Positions 17,363 to 26,217 are shown, counted from the stretch's first letter. The stretch is DNA of 64,000 nt from Clostridium drakei (GCF_000633595.2 NZ_JIBU02000031.1:44900-108899); one strand, 5' to 3'. Translations and numbers: made by a program. Notes: a model not told the origin generated them from the sequence alone.

Positions 17363-18118
17363 TTAAGTTACTATTATATTCTTAATTTTATACAATTCAT
17401 CTAACTTTTCAAATTTATCTAATTTTTTCTCAGGTTTCAAACAGTTAATTCTCCATTTTTCTAAATCCTGATCATTAATTTCATATAAATGTTCCATATT
17501 TAAGTCATAATTAATATTAAAATTTTGTTTACTTACAAATATTTCTCTAGGTATTTTTCTAATTAATTTTGCTGCTGCAATCTCCATGTACACCCATGGC
17601 GATTGGGTTTTTTTTATTATGTCTGAAGCTTTAATTAAATTTGGAGTATTAAGAAAAAATAAACACTCTGCTTTATCCATCATCATAGCTAAAGCAGTAC
17701 TTAACATCATATGAACATGACTAGTAGAATAATTTCTTTTTATATAATCATAATGTCCATCATCTGTTAAACAATATCTATTATCTATTTCTTCGAGCAA
17801 ATTTTCACAATAACCCCATACACATGAATCAACAAATGCATTTAATTGAAAGTTTCTGCTTAACCATCCTGATAAAGCAATTGCCATATTTTTGTCCTTA
17901 TATGAATGAGAAATAAAAATATCTGCATCAATTTGTGGAAACCAACCTGATTGAATATTTGAACCATCCAAAGAACCATCCTTTAAAATAAAATTGTCTA
18001 AATTTTTTTCAATTTTTTTTCTATTCATATTAAACAATTTTTTGCCAGTATTATAACAATGAATGCCATAGTCATTAAATAAATTCCCATCAACCTTTAG
18101 TTTAAATCCTACAAACAT
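17363..18118 (-). CDS. TIR-domain protein (candidate NADase or signal generator)
   Basis: 251 aa from the ATG at 18118, with AGGGAG upstream; a GTG/ATG further upstream is less likely. A TIR domain begins at about residue 65 (DADIFISHSYKDKNMA), followed by LSGWLSRNFQLNAFVDS and, near residue 180, SPWVYMEIAAAKL, where the Glu of the W-x-x-x-E pattern occupies the place of the TIR catalytic glutamate. The N-terminal 60 residues and the C-terminal 50 are not recognised. Such proteins act as NAD-cleaving or cyclic-ADPR-making effectors in Thoeris-like immunity. It is followed by the membrane protein gene. Confidence 0.8.
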   Translation of the reverse strand: MFVGFKLKVDGNLFNDYGIHCYNTGKKLFNMNRKKIEKNLDNFILKDGSLDGSNIQSGWFPQIDADIFISHSYKDKNMAIALSGWLSRNFQLNAFVDSCVWGYCENLLEEIDNRYCLTDDGHYDYIKRNYSTSHVHMMLSTALAMMMDKAECLFFLNTPNLIKASDIIKKTQSPWVYMEIAAAKLIRKIPREIFVSKQNFNINYDLNMEHLYEINDQDLEKWRINCLKPEKKLDKFEKLDELYKIKNIIVT

Positions 18119-18142
18119 AATATCTCTCCCTCTTCCATTCAC

Positions 18143-18526
18143 CTCATCTTCAAATAAAAAATTTTATTCATTACTGTACTAGACATAGAAATTAACTTAT
18201 AGGATAAATTAATCTTATAGCTAATATTTTACCATATATTTACTATTTTTTCTATGCAGATTTTTGTTCATCTATTAACCTTTTTAGATTTTAAGTAATT
18301 GAAAAATTATAGCATCTTTAAAAAATATGATTATTATATTAAAATAATTTGTGAAAGATATGAAAGATTGATTTTTCAAGCCATATTATTTGTATTTAAG
18401 AAGATATAGAAACAGATTCTACATATGAATGTAGAACTTATTAACTGATTTTAACTAACTGAAATTTTGCACATGTAAAATTTCAGCTTAACATAAGCAT
18501 ACTACTAAAAAATCTTTGCATGTACG
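18143..18526. other. intergenic region with two perfect hairpins
   Basis: About 384 bp between the DUF2238 gene terminator and the TIR gene start. It contains TTCTACAT-ATGA-ATGTAGAA (18417-18436) and CTGAAATTTT-N8-AAAATTTCAG (18459-18486), both perfect. The TIR operon promoter must lie in the left part; no open reading frame with a ribosome binding site was seen. Confidence 0.55.
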
Positions 18527-18563
18527 AAATCACAAAAATAGTAACCACTATTTTTTGTGATTT
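18527..18563 (-). terminator. terminator overlapping the end of the DUF2238 gene
   Basis: On the minus strand AAATCACAAAAAATAGT pairs with ACTATTTTTGTGATTT (16 bp, one bulge) around a 4-nt loop. The first arm includes the last codons and stop of the 18548-19189 gene. Confidence 0.65.
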
Positions 18564-19189
18564 TCTAAATTATTTATATTTGTATCATGAATTTTACGAA
18601 ACATAGTTACCATTAAGATAGATCCCATTAGTGCACAAAACATATCCCACTGAGTATCCAATTTATCTCCTTGATACTCCAATAAATCCTCTGGAACTCT
18701 TTTATATAAAATACATGCTGCACCTTCTAATATTTCATAGAAACCACTTATTGCTAAACAAATGCAAACAACAATTATAGATAATCCTATTCCCTTTTTT
18801 AATTTTATCTTTCTTATTAATATTTCCCTAATAATAAAAGCTGGTATAAACCCCTGCATAAAATGCCCAAATCTATCGTAGTAGTTTCTTTTTAAATTAT
18901 ATACTTGTTTTATTGAATTAAATATAGGTACATCACTATATTTATAATGTGCTCCAATCAACATTATTATTGTTACAATTAAAATGAGTTCATAGACAAA
19001 ATCCGTAAACTTAAATCTATTGTAAGTAAATATAAGTATTATAACTCCTATAAATGCAGGTAAAAACTCAAAAAACCATGTAGAATAACTTTTAGGATGA
19101 ATAGCTGATATAATAGAACTTAAAACAAATAATATTAACAAAATTAAATGAAGTTTTTTAGATTTACTATCTTTTTTAATTTTATTCAT
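18548..19189 (-). CDS. DUF2238 (YjdF-like) integral membrane protein
   Basis: 213 aa from the second of two ATGs, which has GGAG nine bases upstream. Six or so membrane helices; the conserved stretch YDRFGHFMQGFIPAF (about residues 105-120), the Glu-rich ISGFYEILEG and the later QGDKLDTQWDM are diagnostic of DUF2238. The motif set suggests conserved charged residues within the membrane, but the function is unknown. Monocistronic. Confidence 0.8.
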   Translation of the reverse strand: MNKIKKDSKSKKLHLILLILFVLSSIISAIHPKSYSTWFFEFLPAFIGVIILIFTYNRFKFTDFVYELILIVTIIMLIGAHYKYSDVPIFNSIKQVYNLKRNYYDRFGHFMQGFIPAFIIREILIRKIKLKKGIGLSIIVVCICLAISGFYEILEGAACILYKRVPEDLLEYQGDKLDTQWDMFCALMGSILMVTMFRKIHDTNINNLENHKK

Positions 19190-19412
19190 AAACATTCACT
19201 CCAATTAATATTTTCACTATAACTCTTAAATAATCTTTTAATATGTAAATTACGCAAAAGTAAATACATGAAAAGTATGTTAACTTTATAAACTTTTCTA
19301 ATTATAATTTATAGTATAATCTATATTATAAAAAATATAATTAAAATTCAATGTAACAATATTCATAAAGGCTACATATTGTGTATTGTATATATTTTTC
19401 AGGAGGTAGCCT

Positions 19413-19502
19413 ATGTATTGTTATACTCATGTAAATCATGAAAGCTATGAAATATTTAAATATTTCATAGCTTCAAAAATGTATTTTATCATCATTCTCT
19501 AA
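19413..19502 (+). CDS. possible 29-aa peptide with very strong ribosome binding site
   Basis: AGGAGGT lies six bases before an ATG that opens a 29-codon frame, MYCYTHVNHE at the N-terminus and a hydrophobic end (MYFIIIL). The frame stops one base before the convergent catalase remnant. A perfect 28-bp palindrome sits inside it. It may be a genuine small membrane peptide or the start of a decayed gene. Confidence 0.3.
   Translation: MYCYTHVNHESYEIFKYFIASKMYFIIIL
19444..19471. terminator. perfect 28-bp palindrome
   Basis: GCTATGAAATATTT followed directly by its reverse complement. It lies between convergent transcripts, 32 bp beyond the end of the catalase remnant, and may act as terminator although no clear T run follows. 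Confidence 0.4.
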
Positions 19503-19982
19503 TTAATGTTTTCCTGCCAATTCAGATTCTTTTCTAGGATTTGCAAAGCTTGGCTCTGTAGGATTAGGATTTTGATAAAATCTACCTGGTGTTGATAAAT
19601 CGAAATATAATTTTGAATCCTCTGTAACTCCAAAGTTCTTATTTGATCCAGTATCTTTAACATTATTAAGAGCTTCTCTAAATAATGCATTATGTGTTTC
19701 AATTTCTCCGCTAGTTACAGTATTAAAATCCACTGCATGACCATTTAATAAATTGATAGTTTGTGCTACCATTTCCATATGACTCAATTCTTCTGAACCT
19801 ATATCTAAAAATAAATCTTTAATTGCAGGATCTTTTATTCTAAAACTTTGAGATATATATTGCATAGCAGCTTTAAGTTCTCCATTACCGCCACCAAGTT
19901 GTTCTTGCATTAATACTGCATATTGAGGGTTGGGTCTCTCCACTTTTACATCCTTAAGCAATTGCTTTTCATGTTTAAATAT
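19503..19982 (-). pseudogene. manganese catalase, decayed (internal deletion, start codon lost)
   Basis: The frame encodes the CotJC/manganese catalase N-terminal half (KVERPNPQYAVLMQEQLGGG, NGELKAAMQY, GSEELSHMEMVAQTI), with first-half metal ligands present. It then jumps at about residue 93 (GEIETHNALFREAL) straight to the C-terminal tail (NFGVTEDSKLYFDLSTPG). Roughly 100 residues, including the Glu ligand of the second helix pair, are missing in frame. The native start (before FKHEKQLLKDVK) reads ATA at 19980-19982, with AGGAG at normal distance, and an upstream ATG is followed at once by TAA. Only a TTG at 19961 could restart it. Probably nonfunctional. Confidence 0.75.
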
Positions 19983-20164
19983 TTACATCACATCTCCTTT
20001 TTATATTCTAAATATAATGTTTCATAAATGCATATATTAAATACATACTACAATTGAAAACTTTTCGGTAATTTTAGGTATATTAAAATAGATCCAACAA
20101 AAAATACACACATAAATCTAGCCTTATAATATAATCTCATATAATTATTGGAGGTATAAATAGA

Positions 20165-21211
20165 ATGAAAAAAAGCATTAAAGCAGTATCAATTATTTTA
20201 TTTATCATAGCAATCTTTTTAGGTATTAGGATTTTAGTTAAAACAGGTATTGGTAAACTTGATACATACCTTTCAATAAATTTAAAATTAAATAAAATGC
20301 TTAATCCTAACTCAATTGATAATAAATCTATAAAACAGCTTAGGGAAGGATTAAATTCTCAATCTACTATATGGTCAAGAAAACCTATACCATTTTCTAA
20401 TATTAAGAATATTACTATTTCGGAAAACTCTAAAAAAATATCATTACGTATATATACACCTAATAACAACAATAACCCTCCAATAGTTATTTATTCACAT
20501 GGTGGCTTTTGGATTGGAGGAAACCTTGATACTCATGATACCGTTTGCAGAAAGCTTTCTCAAAATTCCAAAGCAATAGTAATATCTGTAAACTACCATC
20601 TTGCTCCAGAAAATCCTTTTCCTATTGCAGTAGACGATGTATACACCGTACTAGATTGGACTTATAAAAATGCAGAAAGTATAAATGGTGATAAAAATAA
20701 TATAGCTGTTGTAGGAGATAGTGCAGGTGGAAATCTTTCTGCTGTAGTTTCCTTAATGGCAAGAGACAAAAACGGTCCTTCTATAACTTGTCAAGTGTTA
20801 ATATATCCATCCACAAACATATTTCAACTAAATAGTAATTCTTGGTCACAATTTTCTAATACTATCAATCTTTCAATAAATGATATGGAAAAGTATATAT
20901 CACTCTATATTCCTAAAAAAGAAGATAGAAAAAATCCTTATGCTTCTCCTCTTTTATCTAAAGACTTAAGAAAATTACCTGATACTCTTATAATAACAGC
21001 AGAAGCTGATCCATTAAAAGATGAAGGTGAAGCTTATGGAAACAAATTAAAAGAAGCAGGAATTAATGTTACCATTACTGAATATAAGGGCGTTCCCCAT
21101 GGATTTATTACAATGGATAAAATTACAAACAAAGCAGATGCAGCAATAAATCAGATTTCATTATACCTACAAAATCAATTCAAAATTACCAAGAACTATA
21201 CTAATACATGA
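20165..21211 (+). CDS. membrane-anchored alpha/beta hydrolase (HSL-type esterase)
   Basis: 348 aa. An N-terminal hydrophobic segment (about residues 5-24) anchors or exports it. The oxyanion motif HGGFWIGG (about residue 115), the nucleophile GDSAGG (about 183), an acid in AEADPLKD and the His of VPHGF complete the catalytic set of hormone-sensitive-lipase-like esterases. It would hydrolyse carboxylic esters at the cell surface. Start follows GGAGG by nine bases; a terminator follows the stop directly. Confidence 0.85.
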   Translation: MKKSIKAVSIILFIIAIFLGIRILVKTGIGKLDTYLSINLKLNKMLNPNSIDNKSIKQLREGLNSQSTIWSRKPIPFSNIKNITISENSKKISLRIYTPNNNNNPPIVIYSHGGFWIGGNLDTHDTVCRKLSQNSKAIVISVNYHLAPENPFPIAVDDVYTVLDWTYKNAESINGDKNNIAVVGDSAGGNLSAVVSLMARDKNGPSITCQVLIYPSTNIFQLNSNSWSQFSNTINLSINDMEKYISLYIPKKEDRKNPYASPLLSKDLRKLPDTLIITAEADPLKDEGEAYGNKLKEAGINVTITEYKGVPHGFITMDKITNKADAAINQISLYLQNQFKITKNYTNT

Positions 21212-21212
21212 A

Positions 21213-21266
21213 AATACCATATATAGCTTTGAATTTTTACAAATCTACATATGGTATTGCTTTTTA
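21213..21266 (+). terminator. terminator of the esterase gene
   Basis: AATACCATATATAG (21213-21226) pairs with CTACATATGGTATT (21245-21258), one G-U pair, followed by GCTTTTTAA. Confidence 0.75.
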
Positions 21267-21375
21267 ATGACATCGGAATGTATCATTAAGAAAATTAAAC
21301 ACAATGTTTTATCCTTAATGCAACACATCCAATATATTATTTTTTTATATATGCCTAAGTTATTGTCATAAATTC

Positions 21376-21762
21376 TTATTTTTTATTTTGTCTTGATTTT
21401 TTATTTAGTTCTCTTGCTTCTTGCAAATCACCAGCATTAACTCCACTAGTCATTCCACTGTCTATTGAGTTATTCATTGCTCCTGCAGATGAATTTGATT
21501 TAGATTGTTGATTTAATTCTCTTGCTTCCTGTAAACCTGCATTATCATTCATTCCACTATTTACTAAGCTATTTATTGCTCCTGAAGGTGAATTTGCTCT
21601 TGACTGTGCATTTAATGCTCTTGTCTCTTGTAAATCTGCATCATTCATTCCACTAGTCATTTCACCATTTGCTGAATTATTCATTGCTCCAGCAGTTAAA
21701 TTTGCTCTGGATTTTTTATTTAGTTCTTTTGCTTCTTGTAAATCACCTTTATTATTATTCAT
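21376..21762 (-). CDS. repeat protein resembling gamma-type small acid-soluble spore proteins
   Basis: 128 aa made of four tandem units of about 30 residues with consensus DLQEARELNKKSRAN followed by AGAMNNS and SGM. It has no Cys, Trp or aromatic core and is rich in Asn, Gln, Ser, Ala and Lys. Repeats of this kind are seen in gamma-type SASPs, which serve as amino-acid stores in spores. I infer a spore role from composition and from another SASP gene in the window; family membership is not certain. Confidence 0.55.
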   Translation of the reverse strand: MNNNKGDLQEAKELNKKSRANLTAGAMNNSANGEMTSGMNDADLQETRALNAQSRANSPSGAINSLVNSGMNDNAGLQEARELNQQSKSNSSAGAMNNSIDSGMTSGVNAGDLQEARELNKKSRQNKK

Positions 21763-21932
21763 AATAAGTTTACCCCTTTCGTTAAAACATGCATTTTTAA
21801 ATAAAACACTTTAGTAAATTAAAGGAAATAACTCCTTAATTCCAATATTATATTACCCATCTATTATTTATATATTCATAAATTAGCAAAGGAATAAAAT
21901 CTGGTGTTGTAAATTTCACAAGAAGTTAAAAT

Positions 21933-22205
21933 TTATTTTTTATACAATAATTTTTGATTATTTTTTATTTTTTCTGCTTCATCAGCTCTAAGAAGCTCTG
22001 GATTATCTTCATGGAATTTCATTAATCCTTCACTCATTAGTCCTATATTAAAATTTTCATAAATTGAATTATAAAGATCTATCTCTGCCTTAGGAATCAT
22101 TTCTTTATTGTTTATCTTAAATGTTACTCTATCTTTTAACAACCAATAGTCTTCTTTATATGTAATTTTTCCATATACCTCATCATTAAATGTTTTCTTT
22201 GCCAT
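21933..22205 (-). CDS. small hypothetical protein at the start of the polyimmunity locus
   Basis: 90 aa from the ATG at 22205, with AAAGGGAG upstream; a TTG start further up overlaps the preceding gene and is less likely. The N-terminus reads TFNDEVYGKITYKEDYWLLK, resembling the beta-strand opening seen in DUF2262/DUF6985-type immunity-like proteins. The rest is short and acidic. It follows the endonuclease V-like gene by 16 bp, so the two are co-transcribed. Confidence 0.6.
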   Translation of the reverse strand: MAKKTFNDEVYGKITYKEDYWLLKDRVTFKINNKEMIPKAEIDLYNSIYENFNIGLMSEGLMKFHEDNPELLRADEAEKIKNNQKLLYKK

Positions 22206-22221
22206 ATACCATTTTCTCCCT

Positions 22222-22728
22222 TTACGCGTCCCTAGATAATTGATCAACTCGTTTTAACATTTGCGGCATTCTATACTCACCATTTAGTTCTTTTATAAAT
22301 TGGGCAGCATAATTTAAATCTAAGTTAGCCGCACTAACATATAAAGGTTTATTACTATTTCCACGATATACTTCTGAATAATTTGTGCTATCTTTAAAAA
22401 ATGTTTTTGCTACTCCAATAACAGGTGTTTTATAATTTAAAGCTTCATATAAATATCCACCTAATCCTTTTTTACTATCATTAAGCCAAACAAAACTATC
22501 AACAATAATAAAATCTAAATTTTCTTTTACCTCCTCCAAAAGTTTTAATATGCATGGCAATTCTCTTTTATAAAATTGTCCCGGAATATACTCATTTATC
22601 TCATCACTTAGTATATTATACTCAGCTAGAATACGTTCCTCTTCATCTTTTTGAAACACAACACAGCTAGCTTTTGCATAATTTTCATAATAATAAACAT
22701 CAAAACATGCTGCAATTACACTTTTCAT
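22222..22728 (-). CDS. endonuclease V-like protein
   Basis: 168 aa, shorter than typical endonuclease V (about 220). The opening strand FDVYYYENYAKASCVVF carries the first catalytic Asp, the region ending FIIVDSF the second, and GLGGYLYEALNYKTPVIGVAKTFF matches the most conserved block of the family; the end (GEYRMPQMLKRVDQLSR) also matches. Endonuclease V nicks DNA or RNA near inosine. The usual extra C-terminal part is missing and the glycine-rich VDGHG motif is changed to VDSFVWLND, so activity may be altered. It is the upstream partner of the 90-aa gene. Confidence 0.7.
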   Translation of the reverse strand: MKSVIAACFDVYYYENYAKASCVVFQKDEEERILAEYNILSDEINEYIPGQFYKRELPCILKLLEEVKENLDFIIVDSFVWLNDSKKGLGGYLYEALNYKTPVIGVAKTFFKDSTNYSEVYRGNSNKPLYVSAANLDLNYAAQFIKELNGEYRMPQMLKRVDQLSRDA

Positions 22729-22798
22729 TAATTTTCACCTTCTAAAACTTATATATTTCATATCTAGCATATACAACTACCACTTTCAATTTATCCTA

Positions 22799-23605
22799 TT
22801 ATCCCGCAATTTCTGCTGAATCTAAATTTCCATTTATATTTCCACTGACTATGATACAGTGTCCTGCAAACAAGTCTCCATCAAAGAAGAAAATCTCAAA
22901 CTCACCTTTAGGATAAACACTTATGGTATCTAACTCTATGGATTCAATAAACATTTCTTCTCTAACCTCGTCAATATCATCTTCTTCGTCAATCCAATCA
23001 TTTGCAAGATCTAAAAGCTCACTTGCAGCATATTCTCTAATTTTATCACTCCAATACTTTTGATTTTTAAAAAGCTCATATGCAGTTTTCAAAGAAGCTT
23101 TCATTGTTTCTTCCTCATCTAGATCAAAATATAACCGTCCTTCTTCTCCTGCCCAGGTGATGTCAGTTTCGAAAAGATTAATGCCCTTATCTAATTTAAA
23201 TTTTCCAAGAATCTCATCTTCATAAAATACTGGTTTTAGATCTTCTAGCAATATGTTTTGAAGTTCTTCATCCTTGTAATCTGCATCTATAAGCTCCAGC
23301 AACATAAAGGATCCTTCTCCTTTTCTAAGCTTAATTTTAATTATAGAGCTTTTTTTAATAGTCTTTTGCCATTCCTTTAAACCTTTATCATCAGTAAGCC
23401 AAGCTACTCTTACTTCCTTTTTTACTAATGGTTCACTGTTGTTTAAATCTTTCCAAGCAATAATATCTATGGAAGCTTCCCATAACTCTTCTCCTCCTGC
23501 CTTGCCTGCACCAACTCCTGAACAAGCTGTTACAGCAGACACCTCAAATATCTCCTGTGAAAATCTATCTTCAAAGTTTTTCAGTTCGCTGTTTTTTTTA
23601 CTCAT
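22799..23605 (-). CDS. DUF2262 domain protein
   Basis: 268 aa. The C-terminal 150 residues (from about VFYEDEILGKFKLDKG to FFDGDLFAGHCIIVSGNI) match the DUF2262 pattern found in bacterial immunity-type proteins. The N-terminal 120 residues form a second, beta-rich domain (WEASIDIIAWKDL) that I do not recognise by name. Cytoplasmic and acidic with no signal peptide. A diverged relative is encoded at 31959-32798, where the DUF2262 part is fused to TPR repeats. Confidence 0.75.
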   Translation of the reverse strand: MSKKNSELKNFEDRFSQEIFEVSAVTACSGVGAGKAGGEELWEASIDIIAWKDLNNSEPLVKKEVRVAWLTDDKGLKEWQKTIKKSSIIKIKLRKGEGSFMLLELIDADYKDEELQNILLEDLKPVFYEDEILGKFKLDKGINLFETDITWAGEEGRLYFDLDEEETMKASLKTAYELFKNQKYWSDKIREYAASELLDLANDWIDEEDDIDEVREEMFIESIELDTISVYPKGEFEIFFFDGDLFAGHCIIVSGNINGNLDSAEIAG

Positions 23606-23716
23606 AATTTCCTCCTATTTTAGTTAATACCAATTTTTATATTAATAAAATAGTTATCTATGTATATTAGAGTTTCTTCTTCATTTATACATAAACTTTA
23701 GATTTTTTATATTTTC

Positions 23717-24391
23717 CTAATCAAATTTAATTTTTGAAATTGATTCATACAACTTCTCCTTAAACTCCTGAAATTTATCTTTTAATGTAATCTTATAAGT
23801 TTTTCCTATTGGAAATCCATTTTCCTGCTCAAAAGGATATATAATATTAAGCTTGTCCATAAAATCTATCACTTGCCAATCATTTCCAAAACTAAACTCA
23901 TCTTCTTCATAAGCTTTCTTATTTTTCACATTATCTTTTCCCCAAAATTTATAATAATTTTCAATATCATTGAAAGATATATCTTTAATAAACTTACATA
24001 TGATCTGAGGATTTCCTTTCCACTTTTCTATTTCTTCTTCAGGTAAATTTTCCCAATAATCAGGAATTGGATTAAACTTATCTTTACTTTCACCACAGTT
24101 ATAAAAATTATACATCCAAAAATCACCATCGTGTATATGAAATGAAAATACACTAGTATTTAATGCCTTAGATAAATATTCTGACGTTTCTTCCCATTCG
24201 AAGAAATCATTTGGATAAACAATAGTAGTATTCTTTTCATTTTCACCAATAACACATAAATCAAAAGCTTCATTTACTGGTTGAACTTCATCTATTATGC
24301 CTTCGTTTATATTAATATATTCTTGTAATGCATTTGTTACTTCTGCTGCATTCTTACCTATCACACCAGACATTGATAAAAACAATCCCAT
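23717..24391 (-). CDS. uncharacterised acidic immunity-like protein
   Basis: 224 aa, cytoplasmic, no recognised family. The opening MGLFLSMSGVIGKNAAEVTNAL and the aromatic middle (FSFHIHDGDFWMYNFY) suggest a small alpha/beta fold like many immunity proteins of polymorphic toxin loci. It has its own ribosome binding site and a 110-bp gap to the preceding gene in the same direction. Confidence 0.6.
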   Translation of the reverse strand: MGLFLSMSGVIGKNAAEVTNALQEYININEGIIDEVQPVNEAFDLCVIGENEKNTTIVYPNDFFEWEETSEYLSKALNTSVFSFHIHDGDFWMYNFYNCGESKDKFNPIPDYWENLPEEEIEKWKGNPQIICKFIKDISFNDIENYYKFWGKDNVKNKKAYEEDEFSFGNDWQVIDFMDKLNIIYPFEQENGFPIGKTYKITLKDKFQEFKEKLYESISKIKFD

Positions 24392-24557
24392 TTACAACAC
24401 TTCTTTCTATTAAATTTAGTTTTCTCAAATACAAAGTTTCTCAAGTTTTTTAACTATTCCCATTGATCTTTATTTACTTCATATATTCACTAATTCTGCT
24501 CATTACAAATCTCTCCTTTGCATAATTATCTTTTGAAATCCTATAACAAATTAAAAT

Positions 24558-25337
24558 TTATAATTGTCGTGCATAAAGAATGCCTTTCTTAATTGACTCT
24601 GCTAATCCCTTTGGATTTTCCCAAGCCATAGAATGTCCCGCTGATTTTACGATTTCAATATTTATCATGTGTTTCTTAAGTTCAGTTTGGTCATCGTCTG
24701 GTAAAGATTTTTCACCAAAAATGAATGTCCTTTTACATTTCAATGAATATAATATCTCGCGCCATGATGGCTCTGCCCCCTCAACTGCTGACTTTGAAAT
24801 TCTACTAGCTGCTGTAGAAGACCAAACTGATAATGTTGCTGCCCACATAGAATTTTCACTTGAATTTTCATTGACAACTTCATCAAATATTCCATTTACA
24901 AAATCTTCTTCCTTATAAGTTCCAAATTCATAAGTTGATGAACCCTTATTACTTTTATCTAAGTTAGCTTCGCTAAGAATAATTGTCTCAATATTATCTT
25001 TACATTTATTAGCAAGTTCAAGTGCAACAGCACCACCTAAACTATGACCGAAAATAATAAACTTAGAGAGCTTTAAATCCTGCACGAAATTATACAAATA
25101 ATTTGCATGCTCTTTTACAGTGTATAAATAATTATGTGGTTTATCACTAAATCCACTGCCAAGCAAATCTATTAATATTCGTCTGTGATTTATTAAATCA
25201 GTTTGTGCTGCTACTTCAGGATAATCAAATGATCCAGCACAACCTAACCCATGAATAAATAATATAGGTGTATCTTCACCAGGTAAATCATGATATCTCA
25301 TCTTATTTTTCATGTTATCTACTATGTATTCTTTCAT
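24558..25337 (-). CDS. alpha/beta hydrolase
   Basis: 259 aa from the ATG at 25337 (MKEYIVDNMKNKMRYHDLPG), with AAGG 13 bases upstream; a longer in-frame start at 25373 is possible. It has the oxyanion region HGLGCAGS, the nucleophile elbow GHSLGG (near residue 97) and a His in SAGHSMAWENP; these complete the alpha/beta hydrolase triad. Not the esterase subfamily of the 20165 gene. Its substrate is unknown; it sits inside the immunity-type cluster, possibly as unrelated cargo. Confidence 0.8.
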   Translation of the reverse strand: MKEYIVDNMKNKMRYHDLPGEDTPILFIHGLGCAGSFDYPEVAAQTDLINHRRILIDLLGSGFSDKPHNYLYTVKEHANYLYNFVQDLKLSKFIIFGHSLGGAVALELANKCKDNIETIILSEANLDKSNKGSSTYEFGTYKEEDFVNGIFDEVVNENSSENSMWAATLSVWSSTAASRISKSAVEGAEPSWREILYSLKCKRTFIFGEKSLPDDDQTELKKHMINIEIVKSAGHSMAWENPKGLAESIKKGILYARQL

Positions 25338-25395
25338 AAAACATCCATTCCTTTCAATGTTCCAAAGACACAAAATATATTAAAATAATTACAAA

Positions 25396-26178
25396 CTACT
25401 CTTCACAATCTAAGTCAAAAAATTCCCAAGATAAAGATCCATCAATAAACTTAGTAGGATTTTTCATAAATTCATTCCAGGTCATTTCTTTAATAAAACC
25501 AAACATTCCATGTTCCATGTCTAAACATGCAAAGCTTTTATGTTCTGGAATCCAGGATATTACTCCTATATTTCCATAATCATCTATATCATATACCAAA
25601 TCAACAAAAGTCATGTCCTTCCACTTAAATGTTCTTACCTCATCAAGTGCATAAAATTCAACATAGTTTGTCCATTCAGATTCCTGCAAATCTATCCTTC
25701 TATTTTCAGAACCTAGAAATTCAATAGCATCATTTGGTAATCCTAATTTTTTTAATCTTTCAATACACCATTCACGCTGATGCCATTCTTTAGGTTCACA
25801 GCTTTTGATAAGCTTAAGTATTTCCTTATCATCTTTTCCTGCTGATTCATTATAAGCTCTATAACACCACCTATCATTACTTGCTTCCACCGCTTCATTA
25901 AAAGGTCTATATCCCCATTTGTCTGTTATTGATACATCTGCACCATTTTGTAGTAAAAATTTAACAATATCTAAATTTCCTCCTATTACAGCACATTGAA
26001 GAGGAGTAGGTTTACATACAAATACTTTATCAGCACCATTATAATTTATATCTACCATGTCTTTCCTTATAATTAACTTAACTAAATCTAGTTCTCCTTT
26101 TTCTGCTGCCCCTCTAAGCATATCTCCAAGTTCACTAGAGTCATTACATTTTTCTATTTCTTCCTTATTTAAATTCAT
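25396..26178 (-). CDS. ankyrin-repeat protein with SMI1-like C-terminal half
   Basis: 260 aa. Two or three ankyrin repeats occupy about residues 15-95 (TPLQCAVIGGNLDIVKFLLQ, then GADVSITDKWGYRPFNEAVE). The C-terminal 130 residues (CIERLKKLGLPNDAIEFLGS to GSLSWEFFDLD) look like a SUKH/SMI1-type globular domain. This fusion type is typical of polyimmunity loci. It is preceded by a SUKH gene in the same orientation. Confidence 0.7.
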   Translation of the reverse strand: MNLNKEEIEKCNDSSELGDMLRGAAEKGELDLVKLIIRKDMVDINYNGADKVFVCKPTPLQCAVIGGNLDIVKFLLQNGADVSITDKWGYRPFNEAVEASNDRWCYRAYNESAGKDDKEILKLIKSCEPKEWHQREWCIERLKKLGLPNDAIEFLGSENRRIDLQESEWTNYVEFYALDEVRTFKWKDMTFVDLVYDIDDYGNIGVISWIPEHKSFACLDMEHGMFGFIKEMTWNEFMKNPTKFIDGSLSWEFFDLDCEE

Positions 26179-26217
26179 TTTCTAACTCCTTCTATGAAAT
26201 ACTAATTCCTTGTTTTT

